Assembly: GCA_004352715.1 (NCBI GenBank)
Contig: SCFE01000104.1
Span: 370,436-434,435, forward strand
Direction of reading: 5' to 3'
Source of the DNA: Hofstenia miamia
Lineage: Eukaryota; Xenacoelomorpha; Acoela
Length of the DNA: 64,000 nucleotides
Part shown: positions 22,275 through 33,102 of the stretch, piece after piece
Layout of the letters: each line of letters begins with the position of its first letter
How positions within the stretch are numbered: the first letter of the stretch is position 1
Made by a program: the position numbers and the translations under genes
The notes under the pieces: generated by a model
What the model was told of the DNA's origin: nothing
What the model saw: the letters and a program-made list of their open reading frames with translations, nothing else
Database searches by the model: none

Positions 22275-22883
22275 ATGTGTAAAAAAGTAACAATGTACAA
22301 GATAGGAGTCCCGAACCCAGAGATGATATCTGAACAGCTTATGCTGGATAATATTTCATTTTTCTACAAGGAACTCTCACAGGTTTCTTTGTGCAACATG
22401 CGGAATTTTTTCTACCTGGACTACAAGATAGATGAGCAGAAGGTCCATTCATCAAGTTATGATGCCATTATGACACTAGCAATGGCTCTGAAGGGCCAGC
22501 ATTTTTATGCTAAATATCACAAGTTGTTCATGCAAAAAATCAACGAGCAATATACTTTCAACAAAAAGATAAAAATCTCAACACTTTTGTCTTGCATGAG
22601 CCAGATTTCCAATGAGATAGAGAGATGCTTATCTATTATCTGTCAGAGCCATTTTGCAATAACTGCATGGGAAGATAGTAATTCCAGCGACATTATCATT
22701 GAAGCCATTCGTCTTCTACTCTTAAAGATGCAAAAGCTTTCATCCATTTACGGCTTAGGGGGGGATCAGGACAAAAAGAAGGCAAAGATTTGTCAAAGAG
22801 GCAAAATATGGCGCTTATTTTCTGTTATTTATTTTATTTTAGGGGCAAAATGCATTCATTTTCATTCATTATTTAGTTCATGA
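22275..22883 (+). CDS. Unassigned 202-residue ORF
   Basis: One of the longest uninterrupted frames in the window that is not clearly transposon-derived. It begins MCKKVTMYKIGVPNPEMISE and is rich in Phe, Tyr, Met and Cys, with a central HSSSYDAIMTLAMALKGQHF and a cysteine-bearing LLSCMSQISNEIERCLSIIC. A moderately hydrophobic tail (LFSVIYFILGAKCIHFHSLF) follows a Lys-rich hinge. No zinc, DDE or protease motif is visible. It could be the remnant of a retroelement third ORF downstream of copy A, or an exon. An alternative start is the Met at residue 7. Confidence 0.4.
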   Translation: MCKKVTMYKIGVPNPEMISEQLMLDNISFFYKELSQVSLCNMRNFFYLDYKIDEQKVHSSSYDAIMTLAMALKGQHFYAKYHKLFMQKINEQYTFNKKIKISTLLSCMSQISNEIERCLSIICQSHFAITAWEDSNSSDIIIEAIRLLLLKMQKLSSIYGLGGDQDKKKAKICQRGKIWRLFSVIYFILGAKCIHFHSLFSS

Positions 22884-24135
22884 TATTTATTCAATTTATG
22901 ACCTTATTCTTATTTTTCTAGTTATTAGTGTAATTCTTTTTCATTAGTCATCAGGTCGTTGACATGGATTGTCTGAAAATTTGGCAAGTATGTAAACACC
23001 TGTTAGAAATTGTATTAAAGGTGATTATTACTTATATTATATTGTTAGATTAATAAATCCCAAATTAAGTTTACTTGTTGGTAGTGTATTTTAATCTATT
23101 TCACCTTCAAACATTTTTTATTTCTATCAAAGGCTAACTACACTTTATTTATTACTTGATTTTCTTTTCACTTATTTTATTTTGTTTTGTCAATAATGTT
23201 TACTTTTATTTTAATTTTTCTTTTCATTAGTAGATATTAGGAAATTTATGTCAAGCTAAATTAGGAATAATCAGCAGTAAATAAGACATGGCTCCAAGCA
23301 AAGAGTTGATTATGAATGGTGATTGCAGAATGCATTGATGACAACTTGTTACAAAACTATTTCTTTAGCCTAAATTAAATGAGCTCTCATTACAATTTAA
23401 TGATTAATTACTAATCTGCCCACAAGGGAACTATCTTTTCTTCTGTGGAATTAGGTGTTCAACTATGCTTGACATCCAACATTAAGCATCACTTGATTCT
23501 ACATTATCTATTGGCACTCTCAAATCATGATTCTGTGTTAGAAAAATCACTAGCAGCCAGGCATTGCCATGGGAATAAATGTATGCAAAGAAGGTCCACA
23601 AAATAACCGTTCCTTATAGTTTTTCCTGTCTTGTGTTTGATAGGAGAGGCTGATGTCAGTAAACAAGCACTCTACAGATCTGTGGTAGTGATAAGAGTGA
23701 CTTTTTATATCAATGACAGGCCACCCATTGTTTGGATTTTTATTCATTTGTATGCTGGACCAAACCTCTGCAATTTCATCAATGGTGGTGCTGCTTTGGG
23801 AAAATGAGAAAATAACCCTGAGATCAGGGAGTCACATTAGGTGGGGCATCAACGGATCAATTGTCTCCAGCATCTGTGCTTGCAGTACAGTGTCAAGGAG
23901 CAGTATTTAATCAATTGCAAGACAATGGGTTGGTATCCTTTTACACAACAGTAAATGGGTATAAATGAGTTGTGCTATTGAAATTATTAGGGCATGATAC
24001 ATACTAAGCTCCCAGTAGTCATGTCAGTACAGGACATCAGATTTTCCATCCAAAAGTGTAAGTTTTTGACATTGTCAGGTATCTCATCTTCATATTAGGT
24101 TCTGATCACAATTACTAATCTAATTTTTTCAGCTT
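22884..24135. other. AT-rich spacer between divergently decayed Ty3 copies
   Basis: Separates plus-strand copy A from the 3' end of minus-strand copy B. LTRs of either element would be expected here, but I could not find a repeated partner sequence by eye. Open frames at 23550-23910 lie antisense to each other and carry no motif. Confidence 0.4.
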
Positions 24136-25250
24136 TCACAATGCAAAATAGATTATCAACAAGTTGGGGAAATCAATGTTCACATTTTCAAATTTACTCA
24201 TGCCCCTCCAGTTGGTCATAAACAAACTTTGATTGGATAAAGTGAAATAATGATCAAACATAGCATGGACTGTGCTCCTCCAATAGTGTCTTCCCATTGC
24301 TTCCAGCATTTTTGAATCATAACAGATGATAGAATTTATCTTAGGCCTCTTCTCTTGATCCATAATGAATGGGACTGTGTCAACAGAGGTGTTCAGGGTC
24401 TTTGAGTTAAATTTCCATTGTAACTTATTTATTGTTTCTTCAGAGATATTATCCCAGATTGATCTGGTGGATTTTGTGTAGAGATTAAATAGGGGTGGAG
24501 TATTTCGTTGCTAAATCTAGATAACTTAGTTTTCCTTTCTTCAGTACTGTGAGACCTAATTGTAGATGGTAGACTTTCAGTACCTAAACAAGAGGATTGA
24601 GTCAATATGGGGTCCCTTACATGAATTAATTTATTATTGGAATTATTAGAATTAAAGTTTATATGCTGAGTCACCAACTCCTCCTGAGCAAATGGAGCCA
24701 TTTGTCCCACTACGCATTGTTGGGAATGGAATGCATTGATTGTCATCTGCTCTCTGGCTCACTGAACCATTTGTTGCTGCAACAAATGCAGAATCTGCTT
24801 GGAACCATCTCTGTGTCCCTGTTTTCTATGATAGGCTTCCTTGGGCAGAGAAATTTGTCTCTCACATCCTGCAGAAGCATTATGACCAGCATCACTGCCC
24901 ATCCTCTGGCGTATCTTTCTTTGGAATGGTGGAGGTGGCAACTCATGTTGTTTCCTTTTTGATTTCATCGTTACTAAACAGAGAAATGAGATTAAGGTCC
25001 CAAACATTGGAATCAAATTTACTAATATTTCTAGCCTTATGTTGAGGCATTACTCAAATATTGGGACTATTATTATAATTGTCATAACCAGTGCCAAAAT
25101 CAACGTCATCAAATTCTTCCTCACTGAACTCTGTGAGGTTGTTGAGCTGCTCATATACATTGATGCCATTATCAATTAATGTAAATTCATTATTGTCATT
25201 AATGGTGCCATTCGCTATATTCTTAATGGCTCTTTTGAGCCATTGGAAAT
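24136..25250 (-). pseudogene. Copy B third ORF, downstream of integrase
   Basis: After the integrase, minus-strand frames give a low-homology N-terminal part (24429-25016; basic PPPPFQRKIRQRMGSDAGHN, then a Gln/Asn/Ser-rich stretch) and a better conserved part (24136-24363). The latter reads EKRPKINSIICYDSKMLEAM and then HYWRSTVHAMFDHY. It aligns with the third ORF of copy C (EKCPLVNTIIFCPKSFLQKL, then YYCSTVHITF) without gaps over about 60 residues. Conservation between two diverged copies argues for a real protein. The copy stops near 24136, so its C-terminal half is missing. Function is unknown; envelope-like is one possibility. Confidence 0.6.
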
Positions 25251-26310
25251 GAACTTTCTTCCATTACTTATAAAATACTTGTTATGGTCCAATATCTTTT
25301 TGATTGTAAAAGGACCTTGCCAATTGTCTGCAAGTTTCCTCACCTGATTTGTATTGCATTCTTGGGGAAGAAAATACGCAAAAACTTTATCACCTTGTTT
25401 TTGGGGTCCACCATATAGCTTCTTATTGAAATTTCACGTCTGTCTCACCACAGACGCATTGGTGTGGTGACATACTGTTAGATGCACCTCGTGCATGTTG
25501 TCCATTAATCTCCTTATGTATCCATCCATTGTTTTTTCATGGTATTTTGGGTGCATCATTGAGAGAGCAGTTGTCTCCTCCTGGCCAAACATAGCTTTGA
25601 AGGGACTTATCTTGGAGGTAGAATGTACTGAAGTATTGTAAAAGAACTCCATCATTTCAATAACACACCTCCAGTTCTTTCCTGCAGCTCAAGACAGTGT
25701 GATTCTAATTAGCTTGACTAATGTTTTATTTAACCTCTCCACTAGCCCATTGGATTGGGAGTGGTATGCCATTGTGAATTCGTGCAAAATCTCCAGTTTT
25801 CTCATCAAAACTTCAATGAGGGTACACTCAAATTGAGGTCCACGATCTGTTACTAGCTTCTTCATTGGACCCAGCTTTAAGATCTATTCCTTAATGATTT
25901 TCTTGCTGATGACTTTGGTGGTTGTACTGTTGAGCAGAATTATTCTGGCGTATTTCATAAATTGATCTATTAAGACTAACAGGTATCCATCATCATCTCT
26001 TGACAGTTGTTCGAAGTCCATATGCACAAACTTGTTAGTGAATTCTGCAGGACAGGTTTCTAATTCAGCCCTCTGTTCAGGAAAATGGAAATTAGATTGC
26101 ATTAAACAGTTCTTGCACTTGTTGATGACATCAATTACAGCAGCTCACACAGCAATGGTGATATAGCAAGCATTAAACATATTTTCAGTTTAAATAATGT
26201 TGAGGTGTCCACACTCATGTACTTTCAATACAAGATTTCACTGAAAGTATTTGGGGACTGCAAGATGTTTGACAGGGCTTTTTGTGTACAACAAGCCTTC
26301 ATTGTTGATC
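25251..26310 (-). pseudogene. Copy B integrase
   Basis: Ty3-type integrase with all three catalytic residues visible. The first Asp lies in VHMDFEQLSRDDDGY (about 26030). The second lies in LVTDRGPQFE (about 25840), after an in-frame TAG. The Glu lies in NGLVERLNKTL (about 25735). The core continues into EFFYNTSVHSTSKISPFKAM (25600-25655), the family's usual end of core, and a C-terminal KLYGGPQKQGDKVFAYF and GPFTIKKILDHN module. A second in-frame TGA lies near 25690. Apart from these stops it is the best preserved enzyme in the window. The N-terminal zinc-binding HHCC region (26100-26250) is partly recognisable as a Cys-containing stretch. Confidence 0.8.
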
Positions 26311-27064
26311 TTCAATTGTACTGATGAAAGCATTGGGTTGTGATCAGTCTGAGTGTTGTCAAAGGCTCTTCAATTTTCATCATTATTTCACAAAGGATCT
26401 TGTCATGGTGCTGGTACTTAATGATCTCATGAATGTTGATTTCCTCCTTTATCATGATTGATAACACAGGCCTGCCTTGGTGGTCAGCATGAAACAGGAC
26501 TTGATTCTTCCTCAAATTGGCTTCTTCAAATCTCACTCATAACTAGGCAAGGCCATCCAATAATCGCATTTAAATGAAGGTGACCTACTTTATTGAAAAC
26601 GAAAAGTTATTTAAATGCTCTATCCAGTGCACAACAATATTTGATTTGTTGCCAGAAAACTTCTTTAGCCAAGCTAACACACTATTATCTGTTCTCACCA
26701 CAAACACTCTACCAAGAATAAAATAACTGAATTTCTTCAGAGACTCGACTAGGGCAAGCATTTCACATTTTATGCCTTCAGAATTTATTTCTGAAGGTTT
26801 TTATTTCAGACTAAAGTACTGTACCAGGCTCTCAACCCTGTCTTTGATTTGACTCAGTACTCTGCTGACAGCCATGGTGTGGGCATCACAATCAATCATG
26901 AAAGGCTTCTCATAGTCAGGAGTATTTGAACTAGGAATCTTTTTCAATTCTTGTTTGACGCAGTTGAGCTCCTCTTGCTCTTGCCACGGCCATTGGAACT
27001 CAGCATTCTTCTTCAAGAGTCGAGATATATACTTTGTTTTATTGGTTAATTCGGGAATAAACAT
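26311..27064 (-). pseudogene. Copy B RNase H and linker
   Basis: The frame at 26801-27064 begins with the RT tail (FIPELTNKTKYISRLLKKNA) and enters RNase H at PFMIDCDAHTMAVSRVLSQI, with the first Asp kept. The remainder (26560-26800) is broken, with only short recognisable pieces such as the segment around 26640-26700. The linker between RNase H and integrase is read at 26312-26536 (NQVLFHADHQGRPVLSIMIK, HHDKILCEIM). Confidence 0.7.
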
Positions 27065-27888
27065 TCCGTTTTAGTTCAGGAAACCCATCAACCATTTTAT
27101 ATCTTTCCACATTCTTGGTGTTTCAATTTTATCTAGGAAATCTTTTGCGTCATTTTTATTGAACATTTTGCAGTGATGAATTATACATCCAAGGAAGACC
27201 ACTTGCAGTTGCAAAAGGGAACATTTGTTGCCATCTACCTTCAACCCAGCCAAAAGTAATATACTTCCATTCAAAAAGCCCATAAGGCGAAATGAAAGCA
27301 GTTTTTGGGATATCTGATGGTTGCATAGGCACCTGCTAGTAAGCTTTGCACAAAATTGATATTGGCTAGCGTCATATAAAATTTCTTCAATGTGTAGCGG
27401 AGGGTATGCGTCTTTCCCCATAATGTCATTTAACTTTCTATAACCAATAAACAGTCAGTATTTCTCACCATGACAGATGAAAAATGTAGGTGCTGCATAC
27501 AGGCTATTGCTAGCCTGAACTATGCCAATGTCAATAAAATCATACAAGATCTTTTTGTATTCTTCTTTTAAATTCTCTGGCACCATTCTTACTGGGAGAC
27601 AAATAGGCTTGTCAGTTGTTGTCTCAATAGTGTGTTCTTCACTAACTGCCTGACATATGCCTATTGACCCATAATTGAAGACACTGATGTGCCAGTGCAG
27701 AAAGGTGGTGAGAATACTCCTTTATTTTGAGTCCAGATGTTGATGGGAATCAGGTGACACACACGGAATATGCAGTTCTAGCAGCTGCACTTCAAGGTCG
27801 TGGATATTGGTAAAAACAGGTACACAAGAATTAGCAATGCTCTCAAGTCGCACAGGTACAGCTATGATGACGATATCAGTATGATCCA
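27065..27888 (-). pseudogene. Copy B reverse transcriptase with catalytic block deleted
   Basis: The entry motifs are present (PVRMVPENLKEEYKKILYDF near 27570, YRKLNDIMGKDAYPPLHIEE near 27410). The fingers run to FRLMGF, the remains of the 'FRxMPFGL' block. The sequence then jumps to GSILLLAGLKVDGNKCSLLQ and VVFLGCIIHHCKMF, which belong after the YxDD box. About 60 residues including the two catalytic aspartates are absent, so this copy could not make active RT. The 5' side is cut by the Tc1-like insertion at TA 27889-27890. Confidence 0.8.
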
Positions 27889-27890
27889 TA

Positions 27891-30073
27891 CCATTTTTCG
27901 TCCAATAGTGACATTTTTGCAATCAATAGTGACATTTTTGCAATCAATAGTGACAATATATTTTAGATATATTTATTTGTTCTTGTATGTATTTATCACT
28001 TATGCATGTATGTAAATGTATGTATCTATGCATGTACATGCATGTATTTATTTTTTTATTTGCATTTTTTGTATTTATAACCATATGAGCGACTTAATGT
28101 ACTGCTATTATACCCAGTAATTATTAATTTCTATTTGATCGAATTCAATAGGTTACTTTATCGAATTAGAAACATTCTATGTAAATAATATGTAAATAAT
28201 ATAAATTTCAACAAACAAAATAAAATGCATATTGGAACAAAGAACGATGTATTCATCAAAAGTAGGCAGCTCTAAGATTCAAGAGGCAATCCTTGTGCAC
28301 AGTCAGTGACAACAGCGTCTACTTGACGATATAGATTACGAATTTTGTCTAGAGTTAAGTCAGGCATACTTTGCTCAAGAGCATCCTGAAGTATTCCAGC
28401 TCGATATGAAATCAGAGAGTTATCTCCAGCACTGGCAAGATCGTGTCGCAGATGAAGATTTCCAAGATGACATTTTATACCAGCTTTCAGGATTGAAAAG
28501 CAGCCTTCCACTGGATTGAGTTGCAGAGAGTACACTGTGTTGAATCTTCGTATTTGATGTTGTTGTTGGACGTCATCGAAGTTTGCTTCCTTGATATGAA
28601 TGGGTGCATTGTCCATGTAAATCACTGCGTCCTCACCGGTCAGCATCAAAGACAACTCCTGCAAGAAGTCTTTGAATTTCTCTTTGATGCTTCCCATATG
28701 CGCTTGCTGCAGAACAATTGCACCATTATCATCAACAGCCAAGATGACGTTCAAATTCGTTCCTTTGCTCCTCCTCAGTGGTACAATCACTCTTGACCCA
28801 ACAGCTGATCTTCCAAACTTTCAAAGACAAAAAAGATTAAAGTTCATTTCATCCAGATGAACCTTGCGTTGTGTTTCTCTTTGGTAGTCAATAGCAAATC
28901 TCTTCCTCTTCTCGATGTTCTCTTCTGTATTCCTACTTACAGGCTCATTTCTCACCATATTATAAGTTATTTGTCTGCCATAGAGATGTCAGTAGATCGT
29001 AGATTGACTGACATGTTCCAACAGGATGTTTTCAGACAATATTTTGAGTGTCACTGTAGGGTTTTCCTCGATTGTANTTCGTTCCTTTGCTCGTCCTCAC
29101 TGGTACAATCGCTCTTGACCCGACAGCTGATCTTCCAAACTTTCGAAGACAAAAAAGATTAAAGTTCATTTCATCCAGATGAACCTTGCGTTGTGTTTCT
29201 CTTTGGTAGTCAATAGCAAATCTCTTCCTCTTCTCGATGTTCTCTTCTGTATTCCTACTTACAGGCTCATTTCTTACCATATTATAAGTTATTTGTCTGC
29301 CATAGAGATGTCAGTAGATCGTAGATTGACTGACATGTTCCAACAGGATGTTTTCAGACAATATTTTGAGTGTCACTGTAGGGTTTTCCTCGATTGTATG
29401 AATCACTGTGGACATCATTTCTTCAGTCATTTTTGTCCTCGAACTTCTAGCACCACTCCGTTTACATGCTGTTCTGCGGCCTCTTTTCACTATCCCTATC
29501 ACTGTCATTCTCTTTACACCCAAATCTGCTGCAAGTTGTACATAATTTCCTCCAGATTCCTCTTTGTCGATTATTGCTTTCCTAATTTCGTCAGTTATCT
29601 TTGCATGCATAGCTGAAGTCAGTATAGTAATAACTAGGGCGGATTTTTCACAAAAGATAGTACACTGTACTATTCAAATTTGAAAGTTAGGTTATTTACA
29701 TTCAAATTTGAAGCATCAAAGAAATTTTTGATCTTAAAATGAGTAATGAGTGAACCTATGATAACCACAAAAATTTTGAAATCAGCCTTCAAAAGTCGTG
29801 AATTATCGTTTACATGCATAATCTTTTACTATGCATAAAGTAGCATAAATAGTAATTCATGGGTAAATTGGCATTAAAGACATGTAAGCATTGTACAATG
29901 GTTCAAAGTTTTACAAATGCAAACAATATATAGATAAAAATATATTGTCACTATTGACAGCAAAAATGTCACTATTGATAGCAAAAATGTCACTATTGAT
30001 TGCAAAAATGTCACTATTGATTACAAAAATGTCATTGTTGATTGCAAAAATGTCATTATTGGACGGAAAATGG
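27891..30073 (-). mobile_element. Tc1/IS630-like transposon with 21-bp subterminal repeats
   Basis: Termini start CCATTTTTCGTCCAATA (left) and the inverse TATTGGACGGAAAATGG (right), flanked by TA on both sides (27889-27890 and 30074-30075). Just inside lie tandem 21-bp units (TGTCACTATTGATTGC plus five A): about three on the left and six on the right, in inverted orientation relative to each other. A transposase gene fills the centre. A single N at 29077 joins two overlapping contig ends: 28758-29076 equals 29078-29396 apart from about six changes. The true length is therefore near 1.86 kb rather than 2.18 kb. The element sits in copy B between protease and RT. Confidence 0.85.
28272..29610 (-). 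pseudogene. Tc1/IS630-like transposase, one in-frame stop
   Basis: DDE transposase acting on the inverted ends. The N-terminal HTH region (29311-29610) starts MHAKITDEIRKAIIDKEESG and has NYVQLAADLGVKRMTVIGIV; a TGA at 29311-29313 follows QSTIY and the same frame then continues (HLYGRQITYNM). The first catalytic Asp is in KVHLDEMNFNLF. The second is in VIYMDNAPIH and the Glu in LQLNPVEGCF, with 34 residues between them (DD34E). The frame ends at 28272 with a C-terminal extension. 320 bp are duplicated at the contig join, so the coding region reads through only once the overlap is collapsed. The TGA lies at a position where C-to-T at CpG would turn an Arg codon into a stop. Otherwise the protein looks complete. 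Confidence 0.85.
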
Positions 30074-30720
30074 TATAGTGAACATGAGGCATAGAACTAT
30101 TCAAAACTGTTACACAAGTCTTTTTTTTCGCCACATGGCAAAGGTCAGGTGAGAAGCAGACTCCTTTTCAGTGCCCCCCATACTGGCCGGCTATCATGAC
30201 GTCCCCATTATATTACTCTTTGGCTAGGATGTTCACTCACTGCCATAATCAATAGCACAATAATGTCATTCAAGGAAATCACTTCCAAAAATCAGTTCAC
30301 ATGCAAGTGGCTGATCAAAAAAGCAATGGCAATTAGATCAGTGTTAAAGAGTTGCTTATTAATTCATAAGTCCAAATTGTTCACTTTTCCTTTCAATGGG
30401 ATACTTCCTCCAGAGACATCAATGAGCTTAATTGACGCAGAAGTAGATTACTCCAGGTTAGACAGAGTAAGTTAAAACATTAATCACTTATAATCGATGT
30501 AGAGGCTCCCATGTTGATGGTCGCATACATTATGCTTCTGTTGACCTTGACAAGGATGACATTCTTTCTCATAAGGCTGGTGATCACCAGAACTCCAGCT
30601 AGTTTGAATAACTCGAAATCTCATTGATGAAGATGTCAGACTGCTCAGTTTCCTCCATCAGAGGTTCTAGTTTGTCTTCAATGACGAAACTTTGTCTTTC
30701 AGCAATGATGTGAGTGGCTG
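30074..30720 (-). pseudogene. Copy B aspartic protease region
   Basis: Retroelement proteases work as dimers with one Asp per subunit in a D-T/S-G-A motif. The minus-strand frame reads KVNRSIMYATINMGASTSII at 30490-30545: the position of the catalytic Asp is Asn and the next Thr is Met. Downstream, IFGSDFLE (about 30290) matches the late 'GxDFL' block, followed by a CAIDYGSE-like close. Both active-site changes are of the CpG-deamination type. The Tc1-like insertion lies about 150 bp further on. Confidence 0.65.
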
Positions 30721-31874
30721 CACTACATTGAACTTTCTGATGTCCAAATCAGCCACATATGTAACAATGCATTTCACACTTATTTGTTGCTGTCAGTTAA
30801 GAAGCGGATTCTTTTGCAGCAATAGTTACTTTGATTTTCCCAGCATCCTTCTCGATCCGGGAGGAATTGTGAATGAAATAGACCACACTAATAGCCTTCT
30901 GAATTAACGTGTGTAAATCGTCTTCTGCATCACATTTGAGTTCTAGTCGATTTCTGAGACTAGGAGGAAATCCATGACAGATATAGGCAAAAAGGTTCGT
31001 GCCGCGAATATTCAGGGACAGCTTACTTAATCAAAATAGTTGTTCAACTTGAGTAATGTAGTTGCGCACATTGTCACCTTTCTTAAAATGCATTTCACAT
31101 ATAGGGTCTTGTATTGCTGTTTGATGTGCGGAGCATGGTAATGATCATCAAAGTATCCTGTGAGTAAATGATAGTCAGTTTTCATTTCTTTATCAAGCAT
31201 CATATACTGATAATAAACAAGACCTTTTAAATAAACAGGAAGTAGACAACAGCACTTTCCTGGCTGATTTGTTACTATTTCATAGTAATTTTAAATAAGA
31301 AGAACCATTCATCAAACGATTGAGCTACCTCATTGATTCTTCTGGTAAATTTGGGCAAAACTGATTGCTTATGAAAACGGTCGTTATTACTCAGTCCAGG
31401 CGAGAAGATGGATTGAGTGAAGCGTGGTCTACCATCAGATACACACTTACTATGAGCAAGTAAGCTAGGAGTTGAATGCTCCATAATAGTGGGTGCAGAC
31501 GCAGCACCAGTAGTCGGAACTAGACTCGGGGACAGCAATTGTACAGAGGTTCTCATTGAAGGATGAGAAAGCAACATTCCTTCACTCCTGCTAGCTGGAG
31601 TAGCAGCAACTGTAACCAGAGTCAACATGGGCGTTAATACCGACTGAGAACAGGTAGAATTATGGGTAATCAGAGTAAAGTTAGAAGAACACATTGGGAG
31701 ACATGTTCTAAGCACAGAAGAAACACGGGGTTGCTGTTGAGACATTATCTGCGTCACTTCAGCAATCAGCTGATCACTGAATCTAGGCAACACCTCGTTA
31801 AGCAATGTTTGTGTAATGTAATCATTGCTATAATCAAGACTAGGAGCAGACGGATGCTGGTTAGGAACGGGCAA
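30721..31874 (-). pseudogene. Copy B gag with zinc knuckle
   Basis: Gag forms the particle around element RNA. The 200-codon N-terminal frame (31275-31874) starts MPVPNQHPSAPSLDYSNDYI and is Ser/Thr/Pro-rich, ending with SFDEWFFLFKITM, the 'F..W...F' gag motif shared with copy C. Broken frames continue with NVRNYITQVEQLF and FAYICHGFPPSLRNRLELKC, then the zinc knuckle at 30725-30766: Cys-YI-Cys-x4-His-x4-Cys, with an in-frame TGA inside it. The same order and spacing are seen in copies C and D. Confidence 0.75.
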
Positions 31875-32228
31875 GCAGTAGCCTCTGGGCTACCAGTGCT
31901 TGCATGCATAGGTCTCCCTGCAAACGAATCAAAAACAGAACAAACACTAGAGTTAGAAAAGTAACCATTAAAACAACAACAATTCCAGAAAAACTTGAGA
32001 ACAACCTCCAAAGAATTTAAGAACAACAAACAGCGTTAAAAACTAACTATAACAGTGAGAACGATAGGCAACCTAATCAGGGGTGCTTAGTACGAATCCA
32101 ACATGGTCGCTGAGGTGAGCATATACTAGAGCAACAGAGTTAGTAATGTTTCTATTGAAATTTTCCAACTTTCCTTTTTACATGGTACCTTGTGTGTGTA
32201 CAGGAAGTAAAGCGTAGATACAATATAA

Positions 32229-32231
<3 letters not shown>
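31875..32231 (-). other. Leader region 5' of copy B gag
   Basis: Non-coding sequence upstream of gag on the minus strand, where an LTR end and primer-binding site would be expected. No LTR partner was found near 24 kb. The 33 bp at 32105-32137 recur at 17809-17841. The (TA)n tract and gap begin at 32232. Confidence 0.4.
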
Positions 32232-32264
<33 letters not shown>

Positions 32265-32494
32265 NNNNNNNNNNNNNNNNNNNNNNNNNNNNNNNNNNNN
32301 NNNNNNNNNNNNNNNNNNNNNNNNNNNNNNNNNNNNNNNNNNNNNNNNNNNNNNNNNNNNNNNNNNNNNNNNNNNNNNNNNNNNNNNNNNNNNNNNNNNN
32401 NNNNNNNNNNNNNNNNNNNNNNNNNNNNNNNNNNNNNNNNNNNNNNNNNNNNNNNNNNNNNNNNNNNNNNNNNNNNNNNNNNNNNNNNNNNNNN

Positions 32495-32522
<28 letters not shown>
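32232..32522. repeat. (TA)n microsatellite with 230-N gap
   Basis: (TA)n at 32232-32262 and 32495-32522 around a run of N (32265-32494). Confidence 0.95.
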
Positions 32523-32526
<4 letters not shown>

Positions 32527-33102
32527 GAATGGGATCCGAATAATGAATTGAATACAAAGGATAATTTACCGGATACCGAATAAAATATTGTTCAATTATT
32601 ACTAGGGCAACCAGAAATATGAATCTAAAAACAAAATATGACCTTATTTTATCACAAAATATGACGGAATTTAGCTAAATATGCCCTAAAATATTTTTCA
32701 TATTCTATTACTGAGAACAAGATATTGAACAAATACAAAAACTCTTACATAAAAATAAGCAATTTTTTTAAAGTAATTGCTTCAAAAAATTATAATAACA
32801 GCACATACATTTCAATATAATATTGTGTTTAAGATTTCTGTTATAGGCCTAGAGTTTTCTGACGATAGAAAAGCACCTCCCAACTGTAGCCGATGTTGCT
32901 TGACATTTTCGTAACTTGGCATACAATTCCGATTAAATGTCCATCCTCCATCCTTTTTCCTTCCATTATAGTAGGGAAGCCGGTATTATTCTAATCTTCA
33001 CTTGATATAAGTGATTATTTCACAGGGATCATTTCCATGATCAAGTGGTGGAATTTCAACTCTTTCAAACATTGAAAAACTTTGATATTTTATGATATAG
33101 TT
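32523..33102. other. AT-rich spacer
   Basis: About 580 bp with no coding, RNA or terminal-repeat feature that I can support. Confidence 0.4.

Larger units (their letters stand above)
24136..31874 (-). mobile_element. Ty3/Gypsy retrotransposon copy B, split by a Tc1-like insertion
   Basis: On the minus strand the order is gag, zinc knuckle, protease, [Tc1-like element], RT, RNase H, linker, integrase, third ORF: the standard Ty3/Gypsy order plus an extra ORF. No long terminal repeats were located. The 5' flank is followed by a (TA)n gap at 32265, and the 3' side ends in the third ORF near 24136, where copy C continues for several hundred more codons. Coding sequence is broken by scattered stops and a deletion in RT. 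CpG is very rare across the element. Confidence 0.85.

Noticed and set aside
21289-22883. Copy A third ORF homologous to those in copies B and C
   Set aside because: Position fits, but I found no aligned segment comparable to the EK.P..N.II or STVH motifs, so homology is not claimed.
29938-30073. CRISPR-like array (21-bp units repeated six times)
   Set aside because: The units are contiguous without spacers, recur inverted at the other end of the transposon, and sit in a eukaryotic mobile element.
32080-32140. tRNA gene (TACGAATCC looks like part of a T-loop)
   Set aside because: No acceptor or anticodon stem can be paired around it.
31875-32231. LTR and primer-binding site of copy B
   Set aside because: No matching repeat was found at the 3' side and no convincing complement to a tRNA 3' end was seen.
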